Positions 1 to 11,054 of a stretch of DNA of 64,000 nt are shown in pieces. The notes under the pieces are model-generated. The model was not told the DNA's origin. It searched no databases and saw nothing but the letters and a program-made list of their open reading frames with translations. Each line of letters opens with the position of its first letter. Position 1 is the stretch's first letter. The translations under genes were made by a program, and so were the position numbers. This stretch comes from Ligula intestinalis (Eukaryota > Platyhelminthes > Cestoda > Diphyllobothriidea > Diphyllobothriidae): the NCBI GenBank assembly GCA_036362985.1, contig JAYGXS010000009.1:24341128-24405127 (forward strand), written 5' to 3'.

Positions 1-239
1 AGCCATATTCCTTGTAATTAATTTCTCAGGATACCCGTTCTCACGCAGTAGGTCCTCGATTTTCTTGAGCTCCTCCCCAATTCTGTCTGCTGAGAAAATC
101 TTCCTAGCTTTTTGCACTAATCAGCGAACTAGATTTCGCTTCTGTTGAAGGTGTACAAAACTGTTAAAATTCATGTAGTATCCAGACCAGGTTTTCTTTC
201 GCTGCACGCTCCTTTCGACACTACCGCCAGATCTGCGAC

Positions 240-884
240 TTAGGAGGACGTCCAAGAAGGGAAGCGAACCTGCCTTTTCCCCTCCAGCTTGAACTTAATA
301 GATGGATGTACTTGCTTGACCGCATTTAAGAGTACGTCTACGTCAGTATCGGTTGCGGCGATCGCAAAGTTGTCATCAGCGTAGCGACCATAGTGTTTTA
401 CTTTGCGCATCTGATCAGTAAGTTGAAATTTCTTCATGAATATGTCAGCTAGGAGAGGTTCAAGAGGCGAGCCCGTGGCCACGCCGTCTATTTGTCTGTA
501 TAGCTGGCTGTCAAGAAGGAACTGCACGTTTAATGTGCATTTAAGTAATAGTTCCTTCAGTGCATTTGTCGGAATTACTATTTCCAAGTGATTTGTCACT
601 AGGTATTCGCCAATGTAACCAACTGTCTCGGTAGCCGGTACGTTTGTAAACAATGATGAGACGTCCAGAGAGAGAGAGAGCATCCTCATGCCGCTTAGAT
701 TCTCGTATTTGACGTCGTCAATAAATTCGAGCGTGTTTCGATAGGTAAGTGGTGCCAGCTGAAACCGTAGAGGTTTGAGTTTCTCTGCTGAGGACTTCGC
801 TATCGCATGATTCGGCGAGTTGTGCACGTCCATAATCGGGCGAACTGGCAGGCCATTCTTATGGGTTTTTAGTAGACCATACAA
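240..884 (-). pseudogene. PLE reverse transcriptase core (partial)
   Basis: An open stretch of 214 codons encoding the catalytic core of a Penelope-type reverse transcriptase, which copies element RNA into DNA. Visible in order: YGLLKTHKNGLPVRPI near residue 2 (PLE entry motif), LSLDVSSLFTNVP near residue 70 (motif A with catalytic Asp), DGVATGSPLEPLLADIFM near residue 132 (motif B), and HYGRYADDNFAI near residue 165 (motif C with the YADD catalytic pair). All catalytic Asp residues are present, so the core is not obviously inactive, but the frame is broken on both sides. The usual PLE order 'SPLSP' reads 'SPLEP' here. The Met at 884 is internal, not a true start. Similarity to other flatworm PLE proteins is recognised from family motifs, not from a search. 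Confidence 0.88.
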
Positions 885-1345
885 GCAGGGTATGTGAGTG
901 CCTACTGGTCGGAGGCTTTCGAGGTCACAGTCGCTTATGAAACCTCCTGTGTGGAATCTTCTTAAGCAGTCAGTCTAATTTTTCTCTTCTTCATCCGTAC
1001 AATGCTTTTATTTGTCTATTTTCTTTAATTTCGTCTTGTCTGAAGAATAGTTTTTATCTTTCTTATGCAGTCTGCTCTCCATTATAACGACACCCGTTCC
1101 TCTATCAGGTCGACTAACCAGGATGTATTTGTTCGTCGCAGCTGTTTTAGCTTTTCTAGATGTGCTTTTGTCGGCAATCCTCTGCTTGTTGGGCTCTTCT
1201 TCAGATACTGGTAACTACATTTCACCAGTGTGGACTTAAAGTGCTGTTCGCTTTTTACAGAGATGGGCTTTAAATCATATGTTTGGTTATAAAGATTTTA
1301 AAACTGGGTTTCTAATTATAACTGATCAACCTTTCGAATAGGTAT

Positions 1346-1714
1346 TTAGAACCTAGGAAACAATGATGATGCTTCAAGTGCTGTTTTATCAAGCGTGATA
1401 GAAGAGTTATCGTGTACATACCGAGCTGGATCTTTGGGCAGTCTTGATTTCCGTTTCCTCTCGTGCATCCTGCATAGGAGTGACGATCTCTTTACGTCCC
1501 CAGGTTTTGTTTCTATGGTCTGCGTATTAGTGATAAATTCGCGTCTTTCTTCATCTGTCAGAGTGTCCACAACGGCAGTGCGTTGGCACACGTGGCACTC
1601 TAGTTCCTTCACATTTACACGAGCGCTTTCTAGTTGATTTTTGGCATATCTCCTGAGGGTTTCAGTAGTGATCACTGTATTAGTACGAGTTAGCGCTCTC
1701 CAACCCTTCTCCAA
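1346..1714 (-). pseudogene. PLE N-terminal region (partial)
   Basis: 122 open codons upstream (5') of the RT core of element A. The C-terminal part contains VHDNSSITLDKTALEASSLF, which resembles the conserved PLE N-terminal block 'VHNxSSxxLxxxxxEALSxG' that precedes the RT. A Cys-rich pattern ECHVCQRT occurs near residue 38. Its spacing of about 460 bp to the RT core, on the same strand, fits one ancestral element. There is no signal peptide or other domain. The start Met may be internal. Confidence 0.65.
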
Positions 1715-1790
1715 CCCTTCAAAAACTTCGAATATTACTTGCGCAACTAATTCCTCACGCTCTCAGTGAGGTTTGCGCCGTCGAAATGCC

Positions 1791-2186
1791 ACAACACCAA
1801 CATTATCAGTGTTAAGAGCAGCCAGCTAGCTGGTAGCCAACATGCAGGCAGTGAGCCGCACTTACGGCAGGCTATCGATCCGCCTACACGCAGCGAACGA
1901 AAACTGACGATCAATCAATTGATCAATCAATAATTTAAAATTGAAAGCTGCAGCCATCCGTCGAGCCACAAGCCAATCGTGTCGCTACTCACGCCAGGAC
2001 AGTATCTGATTGGTCCAATAGACATGGCTATACACGCGTCTGTTACCCTAAATCTGTTGTGCTGCTTGCGCTAGAAGACTTCTGATTTTGCGTTCTTGTC
2101 GTATTCTCGCTTGGAGACATCTCAGCTTTGGCTACATTTACAACAACTTTGACCAGTCAATCAAGCTTAAATTCGACTACTGCCAT
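1791..2186. other. Stretch with no recognised gene
   Basis: Upstream flank of PLE fragment A. I see no open frame of note, no splice-bounded exon with a recognisable protein, and no tRNA-like block. It may be the untranslated 5' region of the element. Confidence 0.4.
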
Positions 2187-2216
2187 AACTACTACTGCTG
2201 CTACTACTACTGCTCT

Positions 2217-2270
<54 letters not shown>

Positions 2271-2272
2271 CG

Positions 2273-2312
<40 letters not shown>

Positions 2313-2314
2313 CG

Positions 2315-2354
<40 letters not shown>

Positions 2355-2437
2355 CGCTAATACTACTACTACTACTACTACTAATAATACTACTAGTACT
2401 ACTACTACTAATGCTACTACTACATCTACTACTCCTG

Positions 2438-2480
<43 letters not shown>

Positions 2481-2692
2481 CGCTAATACTACTACTACTA
2501 CTAATACTACTACTAGTACTACTACTACTACTAATGCTACTACTACATCTACTACTCCTGCTACTACTAATACTAATACTAGTACTACTACTACTTCTGC
2601 TAGTACTACTAGTACTAGTACTACTACTACTTCTACTACTACTACTACTACTACTACTTCCACCACCACCGCCACCACCACCACCACCAGAG
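2187..2692. repeat. (ACT)n trinucleotide array, about 500 bp
   Basis: Long ACT/CTA/TAC microsatellite with a higher-order punctuation: runs of 5-15 ACT units are broken by the variant 'ACCGCTAAT' and by ACTAGT and ACATCT variants. It ends in a short CCACCACCG-type run at 2658-2690. Because there is no stop in several frames it gives long low-complexity reading frames (poly-Thr, poly-Leu and, on the other strand, poly-Val), which are not genes. A related array with the same CCGCTAAT punctuation lies at 4893. Confidence 0.95.
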
Positions 2693-2889
2693 CTGCATGA
2701 CTTGTGGCGTTGACTCTGTTTATTTATTTTTCTCCCTCTCTTTTTCAGCCATAGGTGGGTGTTTGTTGCTGGATGTTCGCTGGAGAATGACGCCGATAAT
2801 AGATACTCTGAGGATGATGAACCCCCTACCTTTACACCTTACATGTCTCAAATTGCGACGGCGTTGGCTCAGGTGGGTTTCTGTCTAGG

Positions 2890-3840
2890 TTTTGTTTTTC
2901 TGGCCTCTGCTTGAACTTCCTGAAAACTGGCATCAAGTTGTGTTAGCGTGGTTTAATAGTGTCGGGATGAAGGTGCATTTTTTCCGTAAGCGCTTTAGCC
3001 GAAAAACTTGGGAGGCATCATCTTCACAGCGTCAATTTTTCGGCTTTTGGGGTTTCTCGGCTTACCGTAGTCGCTTCTTGATAATCGAAGTCGTGGCCAG
3101 TCTCTCCGATGTGTACTACAAGCTGCGAGTTTGGGTCTGGTTTCTGAGCCGCTAGTCTGTGTTCATGTCGCCGGGTCTGAAAATGTCTGCCTGTTGCTCC
3201 AAAATTATTTGAAGTTTCCATTGTTACAAGGTACCTTGTAAAAAACTGCAGAGGTTTCAGTCGGGGGCAGACTGTCTTTAGGTTTCATCAGACAACGGCG
3301 TATTGTCGCCCGAGGTCGATGGCCTATGCCTACACCTGTGGGTTGTAACAGTTGTGAGACTGCTTTGGAGACTTTATGTAGGTCATGGTCCTCCAGACTT
3401 CGGGTTTCTGTTGCCTTACCGTCGTCTGTTCACTCGGCGCTTGTACTGTTTGATAAATAAGTTTGGGTGTCCATTAGCTGGAAAGAGTTCGCGAAGGTAT
3501 TGTTGTTCAGCACTTCTGTCAGCTGGTGAGCTGCAATGTGTTCCAACACTTTATAAAAGAGTACGAACGCAGCCACGTTTGTGGGACATGGGGTGATTGC
3601 TGTTGATATGTTCTACTTCATTTGTGCTGGTGGCCTTTCTGAATGTTGTGGTTTGCAGTAATCCATTTGGACACCGGCGCACAAGGACCACAAGGAAGGG
3701 CGATTGTTTATTTCTTTCAGCTTCCACCATGGATTGGATATTTGGATGTTGATAATTGACTTGCGCTGCATCTACCACTCACTCTTGTCCTCCTTCACTC
3801 TCTACTTGACTAGGAAATAAAGTAGACCGGCAGTGGTATC
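2890..3840 (-). mobile_element. Penelope-like element fragment B (post-RT region and GIY-YIG domain)
   Basis: Minus-strand PLE remnant. From 3778 downward it reads FRKATSTNEVEHINSNHPMS followed by HKRGCVRTLL (the PLE block 'FRKPTHTDxYLxFxSHHP...KRGVVRTL'). After a frameshift comes VGIGHRPRATIRRCLMKPKD (linker). At 3024-3221 there is a GIY-YIG-like segment with RRHEHRLAAQKPDPNSQL and HIGETGHDFDYQEATTV. The order and minus strand match one element. Stops between the parts show it is inactive. The upstream end near 3840 is abrupt, so the 5' part with the RT palm is missing. Confidence 0.82.
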
Positions 3841-3844
3841 AAGC

Positions 3845-4892
3845 GCAGGTGGCCGGCACGTGTGCCGCCAAATCTGGTTTGAATGCCGCGCAGCGCAAGT
3901 CCCCTAACAACCGCATTAAAAAAACATGTATCGTAAAAACGGCTGCATTATCTTGCTGCCTACAACGATGGGTTCAACCTCTGTCCTTATGCAAGGCCAT
4001 AATTAACAACGGAGGACGGGAGAGCAGTTAGGTGGCACCGTCCTGTAGATGAATTAGGGCGTACAGACAGAAGACTCAAGGGTGCCTTGCGCGGGCTCGA
4101 TCAATCATCGCTTCTTGTGTACACTTACGGTACTCTCACTTTTTGTAGTGATGGCAAGACTGGCTTGAGCTACTATGGAGAGGATAGGGGGTTTATTGAC
4201 CGCCTAAACATTGAACCCCCTCTCCTCACTCATTTCTCATGCAGTTGGGCTGCGCCCTTTCCGGTTTTGACACAGCACTGCCACCAGTTTAAACAATGCC
4301 TATTCGGATCGCCAGTTGGGAACTTTTCAGTCGTAGTAGAATGAAGTCGATTTTACTTGTAACCCACACACAAACTACTCTTCGTTTTGCGATGAGAAGT
4401 TGGTGAAGTACCTGCGCAACGTCGTGCTAAATGGTTTTTCCATACGAGAAACTAATCACTTCAACTATTGCTGGGCGTGCCGATGACTCTGCGTTTCTTC
4501 GTCATCTTCTGCAGTGAGTGCGATCTCACACACGCAGGTGGTTTTATCTGTGAGAACAGCTACACCCGCATGATGGCTCAGGAGGCACCTCATCTTGCCT
4601 AGCCTCTGGGTTGGGGTTATGTGAAAGGAGGCTTTCTGAAGTGCCGCGACTGCGATGGCTGCATATTCGCAAAGTCTCTAGCATAAGCCGGACAACATAG
4701 CCAGACATTTGGCGATGCTGGTTTCATGAAGTTGGGCATTTAATACAACCGACACTTCATTAAGAAGCTGTCTCTACTTGAGTGTCTAATCTAGGTTAGC
4801 TATCGATGGCAGTAATGTTTTTCCACGTCAATCCTTCTACCTTCCTTTGCCGAGTTCCCAGATGCAAATCCGGCCTTCAGTATTTTAGATCT
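3845..4892. other. Stretch of about 1 kb with no recognised gene
   Basis: Contains only short open frames (for example 4087-4344, 85 codons) with no motif I recognise. Composition is moderately GC-rich compared with later AT-rich regions, which would fit decayed element sequence. No SINE head or LTR ends were seen. Confidence 0.4.
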
Positions 4893-4924
4893 ACTAATAC
4901 TACTACCACTACTACTACTACTAT

Positions 4925-4960
<36 letters not shown>

Positions 4961-5420
4961 TACTACTACTACTACCGCTAATACTACTACTACTACTACT
5001 ACTTCTACTACTACTACTACCGCTAATACTACTACTACTACTAATACTACTACTAGTACTAGTACTGCTACTGCTACTACCGCTTATACTTTCACCACCA
5101 GTTGTACTGATATTAATTATTGAAATGCTACTATTAATAATACCAATAACGATACTACTATTACTACTGCGACTACTTATACCGCCTTTTCTGCTTCTAT
5201 GAATGATACTACGAATATTGCTACTCCCACCAGTGCTAGTACTACTTCTGCTACCAGCACTACTATTACTATTACTACTACTGCCTCTGCTACGCTCACC
5301 ACCACCACAACTACGAGCACAACTTTTACGACTGTCTCCGCATCTACTACTATCGTCACTGCGCTGTTGCTGCCCATGCTGCTACTACTACTAGTTTGGT
5401 TCCTTTTCTTATAACTACTG
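4893..5420. repeat. Second (ACT)n array, degenerate toward the right
   Basis: ACT-unit array with the same 'ACCGCTAATACT' interruption as the array at 2187-2692. It is clean to about 5070, then increasingly degenerate (ACTATTACT, ACTGCTACT, ACCACCACA) to about 5420. The shared interruption pattern suggests one array was copied from the other, or that both descend from one element-borne array. Confidence 0.9.
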
Positions 5421-5715
5421 CCACGGCTGCTGCAAGTGTCGCTGCCATTTCTGTTGTCATGGCTGCTACCGATGCTAATTTCTGTTCTACCACAACTAAC
5501 TTTGTCCTCACCATGAATTTCCTTGTCGCCGTCGTTATCTGCTGAATCATCCAATAAAAGTTCTTATTTTCATCCAGATATACGGGCCTTCCTCCGTCCC
5601 GAGAGCTGCATCTCTCGCCTCGGTTCAGTCGGCCTGCTATTCCGTCCTTGCACTCCGCCATATCTCGAAGTTCAGCCAACTGGAGCCATTTTTCTACAGG
5701 TATGCTCATTCCCTG

Positions 5716-5728
5716 CCCCCCCCCCCCC
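5716..5728. repeat. Poly-C tract (13 nt)
   Basis: Uninterrupted run of C. Similar homopolymers occur at 13911-13921 (C), near 31930 (C) and near 35570 (G). Such tracts are length-unstable and are also common base-calling error sites. Confidence 0.9.
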
Positions 5729-5784
5729 GCGCGTCCGCCGCCTCTCAGCAATTCTACTGAATAGCGAACTGATCTAGAACTATA

Positions 5785-6022
5785 GGCAGATGGTATTACC
5801 GGCAGAGACAGGGAAGACTGGAGTGGCTATTGCTGGTTCGTTAGCTGTTATCAGCCGGTCATACTCAATTATAGGTGGTGCCTCACCCTAAGCTCGAACT
5901 CGCGTACTTTTGATCATAAGTCTTACGCTCTAACCATTGAGCCACGAGCTCGCGGTTTAGATCGGGAGATGTTGAAATTCGTTGATGAGCGCTCGCGGAT
6001 CGCTAACGCAACTCACTTTTTC
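5785..6022 (-). repeat. tRNA-derived SINE, family 1 (near full length)
   Basis: On the minus strand this copy has a tRNA-like head with a box A-like TGGCTCAATGG and a box B-like GAGTTCGAGCT about 45 bp later. It is preceded by a leader related to 'CATCAACGARTTTCAATATCTCCCGATC' and followed by a body ending in a block like CAGTCTTCCCTGTCTCTGCC. The same body, leader and tail occur at 9785-10612, 32943, 36332 and 40270, so this is an interspersed family and not a functional tRNA gene. The internal RNA polymerase III boxes explain its spread with the help of LINE-type machinery (known for SINEs in general). Confidence 0.8.
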
Positions 6023-6074
6023 CGCTCTGTCTTGTGTCTTATTTCTCGAGCCCTAAAGCAGCCGTAGCTGGTAG

Positions 6075-6145
6075 TAGTCTTAAGCAAATAGTATTGCTGG
6101 CAAAGACAAGGGAGACTAGAGTGGTCGTTTCGTCATCCAGGTATA
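6075..6145 (-). repeat. SINE family 1 tail fragment
   Basis: Carries only the tail block (plus strand: TATTGCTGGCAAAGACAAGG followed by GAGACTAGAGTGGTC) seen at the end of the neighbouring copy at 5785-6022, in the same orientation. No tRNA-like head remains. Confidence 0.65.
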
Positions 6146-6149
6146 CTCC

Positions 6150-8415
6150 AGGATGTTACTCCAGCACAAATGACCATTTAAAGGATAGTGGAGAGCGTGG
6201 AAAGCAGTTTGAGTCACACATGGACTTGCTGTGCTTATTTACTAAATAAATACAGAATGCACATCTTTTTACTCAGTACTGATACAGTTATAGCAAATAC
6301 TATGTAATATCAGTACTTATCTCACTCAGTTGAATCCCTATAAGGTAATATTATAAATTATAGTAATCTTAATTACATGAGCATACAGGCCATATTATTG
6401 TATACTATTTACTGGTCTCAGTAAGTATGGTTACTCGAACTAACACTGTAGCATAGGCACATGACGTCTAACAGCAGCATCCCAGTCCTCGTTGTGCGGA
6501 ATTAGTAGCAAGTGACATAGCTCTTGGCAGATAGAGGTGAGAAGGCGGAAATCAAGGCAAACCTTGATGTGTTCCCGGCCTCGAGCACCTATTCTTCTGC
6601 TTTTCGCTATCCTTATGCATTCCATTGTTTATTTACTCGAAATAAATAATGGACCAGATCGGAGTAAACCTCTGTACTAATGTACATTTTATTGCTTGTG
6701 TGCATTTTACAGAAAAATTGCGTCTTCTTATATTCGAAGAAAGATGATTTTTTAGATTTAAACGTTTGCCATTCTGTGATTTTTAGGACCGTGATGTATC
6801 CGTTCATGAAGCATCGTTTGTACCTGTCCGATAATTAATACGGATTACGTTTTTCAACATTATATGAGCTCTATATTTCATCTTCGAGAATTTAATGAAT
6901 TTCCTTACTTGGAGAGAAGACAATGAAGTTTGGAAATCCTGAATTCAAGTGCAACTTTAGATCGAGTTCAACATTATTCGACTGTTATAAAAGAATCTTT
7001 AGACTGGAAAGGGAAGCCCTGCTTCAAGTATAAAACTCTCGGAAGACCTAATTTGCTACGAACTCAGTAAAAAGTTAGTTTTTATTCATAGTTTCGATGA
7101 AGGGCATTAAAAATAAATGTGACAACCTCATTCTACTTAAGTAGTTATGTTGTCGGGCCATTTTTCTGAAAGTGGCAGTCAACAAATCCATTTGAAAGCC
7201 AGCATCCTGTCGTGACTGATTTTATTGCAACCTCAGCTAAGTGGCGCGTACTAACATTTCTCATGATAGGTCGGCTGCTGCAAGTTTATTTTGCGGCTAT
7301 TTTTCCTATCTTGCCTCGTGATTCGAGTGGTGTTTCACATCGAGTCGTGGTCAAGAAATGCTGGTTTATTGATCCGTTTGATGAGTCGGCGCCACGGACC
7401 AATCAGCGCTGACGAGAGATCGATAGCCACGGTGCGCGCCTTCTCAGCGTGGCAGGCGCCTTTCTGTGTGCGATGAATCATCGTGAGACTGATGGAGGCA
7501 TTCCTAACAGTGCTAATTTTTTTATCATGACAACTCACTTGTGTTCTTCCCATTTTCTACTCCAAGCTTGGGCAACCCAGGCGCCGTCAATACCTGCGAT
7601 CGACGCGAAGATTTGGAGGGCAGTCAGCATCTCCTCAGTCAGATCCTGGAAGCGGCCCTCTTTAACGACTTCTTGGAACCTCTACGGACGTAGATAGCTC
7701 GGACAGAAGGCAGACGACGGGGAGAGAACCTCGTCTCTCAGTAGCGCACTTCTTCATAGCACATTCATTCCCTTTTGTCTTTCAACATTGAACAGCTTCC
7801 AGCCAATCCCCTCCCCACCTCGTTTGCCGTCCTACTACAACGAGGCTTGTGGTGATTGTGTTGAAGGACTATACTGTGCTCTGCCAACCGGGGAGCAGAG
7901 TCCGTATTAACTGCACAGTACTTACTACGACATACTTTCGTTTTGTGTATGTGTGTGTTTGTATGCGTCCGTGCAAGGCTGTGAATACTTTTATTCTTCT
8001 GCCGTCTCGTATACTTCTCCCCTCCCGCCCCCAAATAAAATTGTTGTTCCTCATCCGCCCGGTTCACGGCTTTTTTACAGTGCCGCTCCCGCCTCTGTGA
8101 GTGAGCTCTCCTTGTCCTCGCGTGTCTGTATCTACACCACACCGTCCGCCTTCTTTTCCAAGCTTTTGTCATTATTGTGGAGCTCAGGACTTCATTTTGT
8201 GGCTCCTAGTTGTATCGAACATGCCTTCTTTTCTCCTCTCCCTCGTTTCTGTCCTTTTTGCATTGCTCGCAGTCCTTTTTCTTAGCTTGTCCATCTAATG
8301 TCATTTTTTGAAAATTCTATTTGGCAAACAGATGTTTTGTTTGTTACAATTCAGCATCAGACCTGGGCAATTGTATGGATACTGAAAAAAGTACAGTTGG
8401 ACAGGATTAATAAGT
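6150..8415. other. 2.2-kb stretch with no recognised gene
   Basis: Short open frames only. A minus-strand frame at 6440-6625 (61 codons) has a protein-like composition (it contains GREHIKVCLDFRLLTSICQE) but matches no family I can name. AT-rich around 6240-7150, then more balanced. No TATA plus start plus splice arrangement stands out. Confidence 0.4.
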
Positions 8416-8419
8416 TTCG

Positions 8420-8745
8420 TATGATGGAAACTCATCGTGTTCACAGCGCTGGCATGAGAAGATCGGTATTTAGAAGTCATTACATTGGGTGAGGCATAGG
8501 GTAGGCTCTGGTTCGGGCACGTGGAGTGATAATTACCGTCATTTGCATGGAGTGAACAACTGTCACCGGGCGGTGGGTGCGACATGCGATCGTCACCTGT
8601 CGTTGGCACCTGTAGTAGTGTATTCGGACAACACAGCACTGGATCCACCAGCTGTATAGCCACTACCTCGGCTGTTGCTAGCACTCGTTCGCGTAGGCCC
8701 TTGGAGAAGTTGGCTGGTGTGCGGTAGACAATTGGAGAGGTTTTG
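8420..8745. repeat. Unclassified interspersed repeat D, copy 1
   Basis: Shares a recognisable block with 49850-50105: minus-strand translation gives FSKGLRERVLATAE here and FSKGLRQHMLVTAE there, with further similarity through the next 30 codons (VLCCPNTLLQ versus VLRCPRTLIQ). A shorter trace sits near 41775. The retained reading frame suggests origin from an element coding region, but I cannot assign the family. Confidence 0.55.
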
Positions 8746-8819
8746 TTAGGATCGACTGGGTGATTTGTGATGACAACATCTGCGAGAATAGAATTCTAGA
8801 GTGATCTACCTTCACATTT

Positions 8820-9290
8820 ACTCAGCCAGGCTGATGTGTGTGCACGTACCCTCTTCTGAGTGCCTCGTCCGGTAATGTATCCTGCTCTGCAGGAGCGGGT
8901 GAATGAATGAATGCACGCGAATGTACCTTTCAACAGGAGTCGGTCTTTGCTTCCCAAGCGAAGAAGGGAGGAATTCGTGAAGAACACGTGTAAGTTCGTC
9001 GCGGTAGAAGCGCTTGTAATCGCTGTCTATAGATGACATTTTATCAGACCGCTTGTTGCATTGCCTAGAAAAGGCAGCCGAATGAACACGTCCTTCTTTT
9101 CTGCAGTTAAGGTAGCAGGCTTTTTGACGCATTTGAAAGTATTCCTGAGGATGAACAGTTTTTCGGTAAGCATTTTCAAGAAACGTGTTCTGCGGGCGCT
9201 GCAGTTCTGTTTCGACTGTTTCACGAGAGCTGAATTTATACGGGGGGATGAGAAAATTAGACAGAACTGCCAATAGCCCTAAGCTATCGG
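8820..9290 (-). mobile_element. Penelope-like element fragment C (linker between RT and GIY-YIG)
   Basis: Minus-strand remnant recognised by EKKDVFIRLPFLGNATSGLI (9027-9224), the PLE linker block 'VFIRLPFxGDxxSxxI', followed in another frame by LTRVLHEFLPSSLGKQ. A homologous stretch occurs at 50800-51110. Several frameshifts are present and no RT catalytic motif is seen. Confidence 0.62.
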
Positions 9291-9784
9291 TAATGAAAGT
9301 GCCTGTTATGTTTGCAACAAGCTGCTCGAGGTATCGCTAGAAATATTCGCCAAATTTTTTGACTAAACCGCCAGCCAAAAAAGATCATTTTAGCGATAGA
9401 GGGGTAGTTTTTCCTTGCACGAAAAAGGATTTTTCATTATCGCGACAAAATGTTTTAATGTTTGCCTCCGCAGCTTTCACTGAGAGCCAATCAACTGGAA
9501 AGCTGCTACAATCAAGCCGAAGATGTCCTCCTTGTGCAAGGAAAGTTCTGCTATACGAACGCGGCCTTCTATAGTTTCTGTTTGGGAGTTGGGTTTCATA
9601 GGCATATCAGGTGATTCCACAAATGCACTTTCCATCGTTGCATCAAACTATGTCATAAATTAAGGCCAAATAAGGGAAAGTGTATTTTCTATTTTCAACA
9701 ATAAAACGGCATTGAAAGCTTCAAAGAGAAGGCCAAATATGCGAAATCCGCAGTGTAAGTTCGACACAGAGGTTATTGTGAGCA

Positions 9785-9890
9785 GAGCGCACTGTCGGCA
9801 GAGATAAGGGAGATCGGAAAGATCATTTCTGGCTCATTAGTCAATCATACCCACCTCGAAGTGGTGCCTTTATCCGAGCCCCTATCTGCG
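9785..9890 (-). repeat. SINE family 1 tail fragment
   Basis: Plus strand reads CTGTCGGCAGAGATAAGGGA, then a stretch like 'GACCATTTCTGGCTTATTAG', matching the complement of the family 1 tail. It lies back to back with the plus-strand copy that begins about 40 bp to the right. Confidence 0.65.
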
Positions 9891-9924
9891 TAAACTACTG
9901 GCTGCTCTCTGGCTGCTGACAGGG

Positions 9925-10175
9925 GTCAAGAATGAGTCCAAGGCGGAGCTGGACTGGCGAGTTCCGTTAGCGGTTGGTGAAGGTTAATCAACGAGTGTCA
10001 ATATCTCCCGACCTCAACCAACAATACAACGAGCTCGTGGCTGACTGGCTAGGGCGTTTGACTCTGATCGAAAGGTTGCCAGCCTCGGGTATGGCACCAC
10101 ATGAAGTTGGGTATGACTAGCTGATGACAGCTATTGATCCAGAAATAAACATTCCAGTCTCTCTTTTCTTTGCCG
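9925..10175 (+). repeat. SINE family 1 (near full length)
   Basis: Leader (GAGTTCCGTTAGCGG, then ATCAACGAGTGTCAATATCT), tRNA-like head GAGCTCGTGGCTGACTGG with box A-like TGGCTGACTGG, and body GGCACCACATGAAGTTGGGT with the tail. Plus strand. The box B region is degraded (GCCAGCCTCGGG). Confidence 0.78.
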
Positions 10176-10194
10176 CTGTTAAATGCTGTGCGAA

Positions 10195-10280
10195 TGTTGA
10201 TGGGCCTCGAGAATGAGCCCGATGGGAGAGAGTTCTGTTAACGATCGGTAGATAGTAATCAACGACAGATTGTATTATTA
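10195..10280 (+). repeat. SINE family 1 leader fragment
   Basis: Repeats the leader block (GAGAGTTCTGTTAACGATCG, then ATCAACGA) without the tRNA-like head, directly after the preceding plus-strand copy, as if two units had been joined. Confidence 0.6.
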
Positions 10281-10333
10281 TTGTGTGTAGCCTCTGCGCT
10301 CTAGATGTATATATGTGCATGTACAAAAACCTT

Positions 10334-10612
10334 CACTGACATAGATAAGGGAAACTAGGATGACCATTTGTGGCTTATTAGCCGTCGTTAGCAAATCGTA
10401 CCCAACCCAAATGGTGCCCCAGAAAATGGTGTCCCACCCGAGCTTTCAACCCGCGATCTTGGTGAGTGGGTATTTGAAACATCTGGTGGATAAACGTGGT
10501 TAAAGGGCCTCTCACGATTTTTTTAGTTGGAAGTCCGACGCTCTTACCTCCGCGCCACGAGCTCGTTGTCTTGCCAGTTTTCGATCGGGAATATACAGCG
10601 CAAGCAGTGTTA
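10334..10612 (-). repeat. SINE family 1 (near full length)
   Basis: Complement orientation: the tail GACATAGATAAGGGAAACTA, then the body, then a tRNA-like head whose complement is CGAGCTCGTGGCGCGGAGGT. Both ends are recognisable. Together with 9785-10280 it makes a cluster of four SINE pieces within 830 bp. Confidence 0.75.
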
Positions 10613-10766
10613 AGCTTCAGCCCTTTGAGTTCCTTAATTACGCATGAGCCGATACTATACCATACGAAACAACGGGAGCTAGCGAAACCCACAATGTTTA
10701 AACAGGAAAAGGCAGGATCCCTGTGATCCTTTAAGATTGCCACGCGAGGCTTAGCAAGATACCGGC

Positions 10767-11054
10767 ATGTGCTTGACCAAGAAAAGATCAGATGCTGTGG
10801 GCGAATGCAGCACAAAACTGCTTCAGGAGAGAATGATTGAACGAGGCGGCGAAAAGCGAGCAAGTGAAGAAGCAGCGCTGGAGGAAAAAAATCGTAAACT
10901 GTGTTCTCCAACACTGGTACATAGCCTGTCGTCGAAGGAACTGACAAAGGAGCAAATACAGCACAATGCCTCCTTCAACACGGCTAATGCTAAGTCTGCT
11001 AGCATGATTGCAGCTGTGGAATCGGTTATTTATCAGACAGAAGCGACGGGGTAG
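10767..11054 (+). pseudogene. PLE N-terminal fragment, open for 95 codons
   Basis: Plus-strand open frame whose C-terminal half reads VHSLSSKELTKEQIQHNASF followed by NTANAK and MIAAVESVIYQTEAT. This is the conserved N-terminal block of flatworm PLE polyproteins ('VHNLSSKELTxEQ...FNTADA...AAVES'). The first 45 residues are charged (Lys/Glu-rich) and probably derive from the same protein. The frame stops at 11054 and no RT follows on the plus strand, so it is a truncated copy. It is the clearest coding PLE piece on the plus strand. Confidence 0.75.

Larger units (their letters stand above)
1..1790 (-). mobile_element. Penelope-like element fragment A (N-terminal region plus reverse transcriptase)
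   Basis: Decayed PLE read on the minus strand and cut by the left window edge. From right to left it holds an N-terminal region (1346-1714), a frameshifted stretch (885-1345) with the tail of the pre-RT region, an open RT core (240-884), and a frameshifted continuation to base 1. In that continuation I can read pieces such as GYYMNFNSFVHLQQKRNLVR and ENGYPEKLI, typical of the PLE thumb and linker. The GIY-YIG endonuclease expected downstream would lie left of base 1. Frameshifts and stops show it is dead. Identification rests on RT motifs and their order, and is confident. Confidence 0.85.

Noticed and set aside
2128..2700. 190-codon poly-Thr frame and the 176-codon poly-Val frame on the other strand
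   Set aside because: They arise because ACT/AGT repeats contain no stop codon; there is no non-repeat sequence with gene-like features.
3303..3596. 97-codon plus-strand frame
   Set aside because: Antisense of the decayed PLE fragment B, whose minus-strand translation carries the recognisable family motifs.
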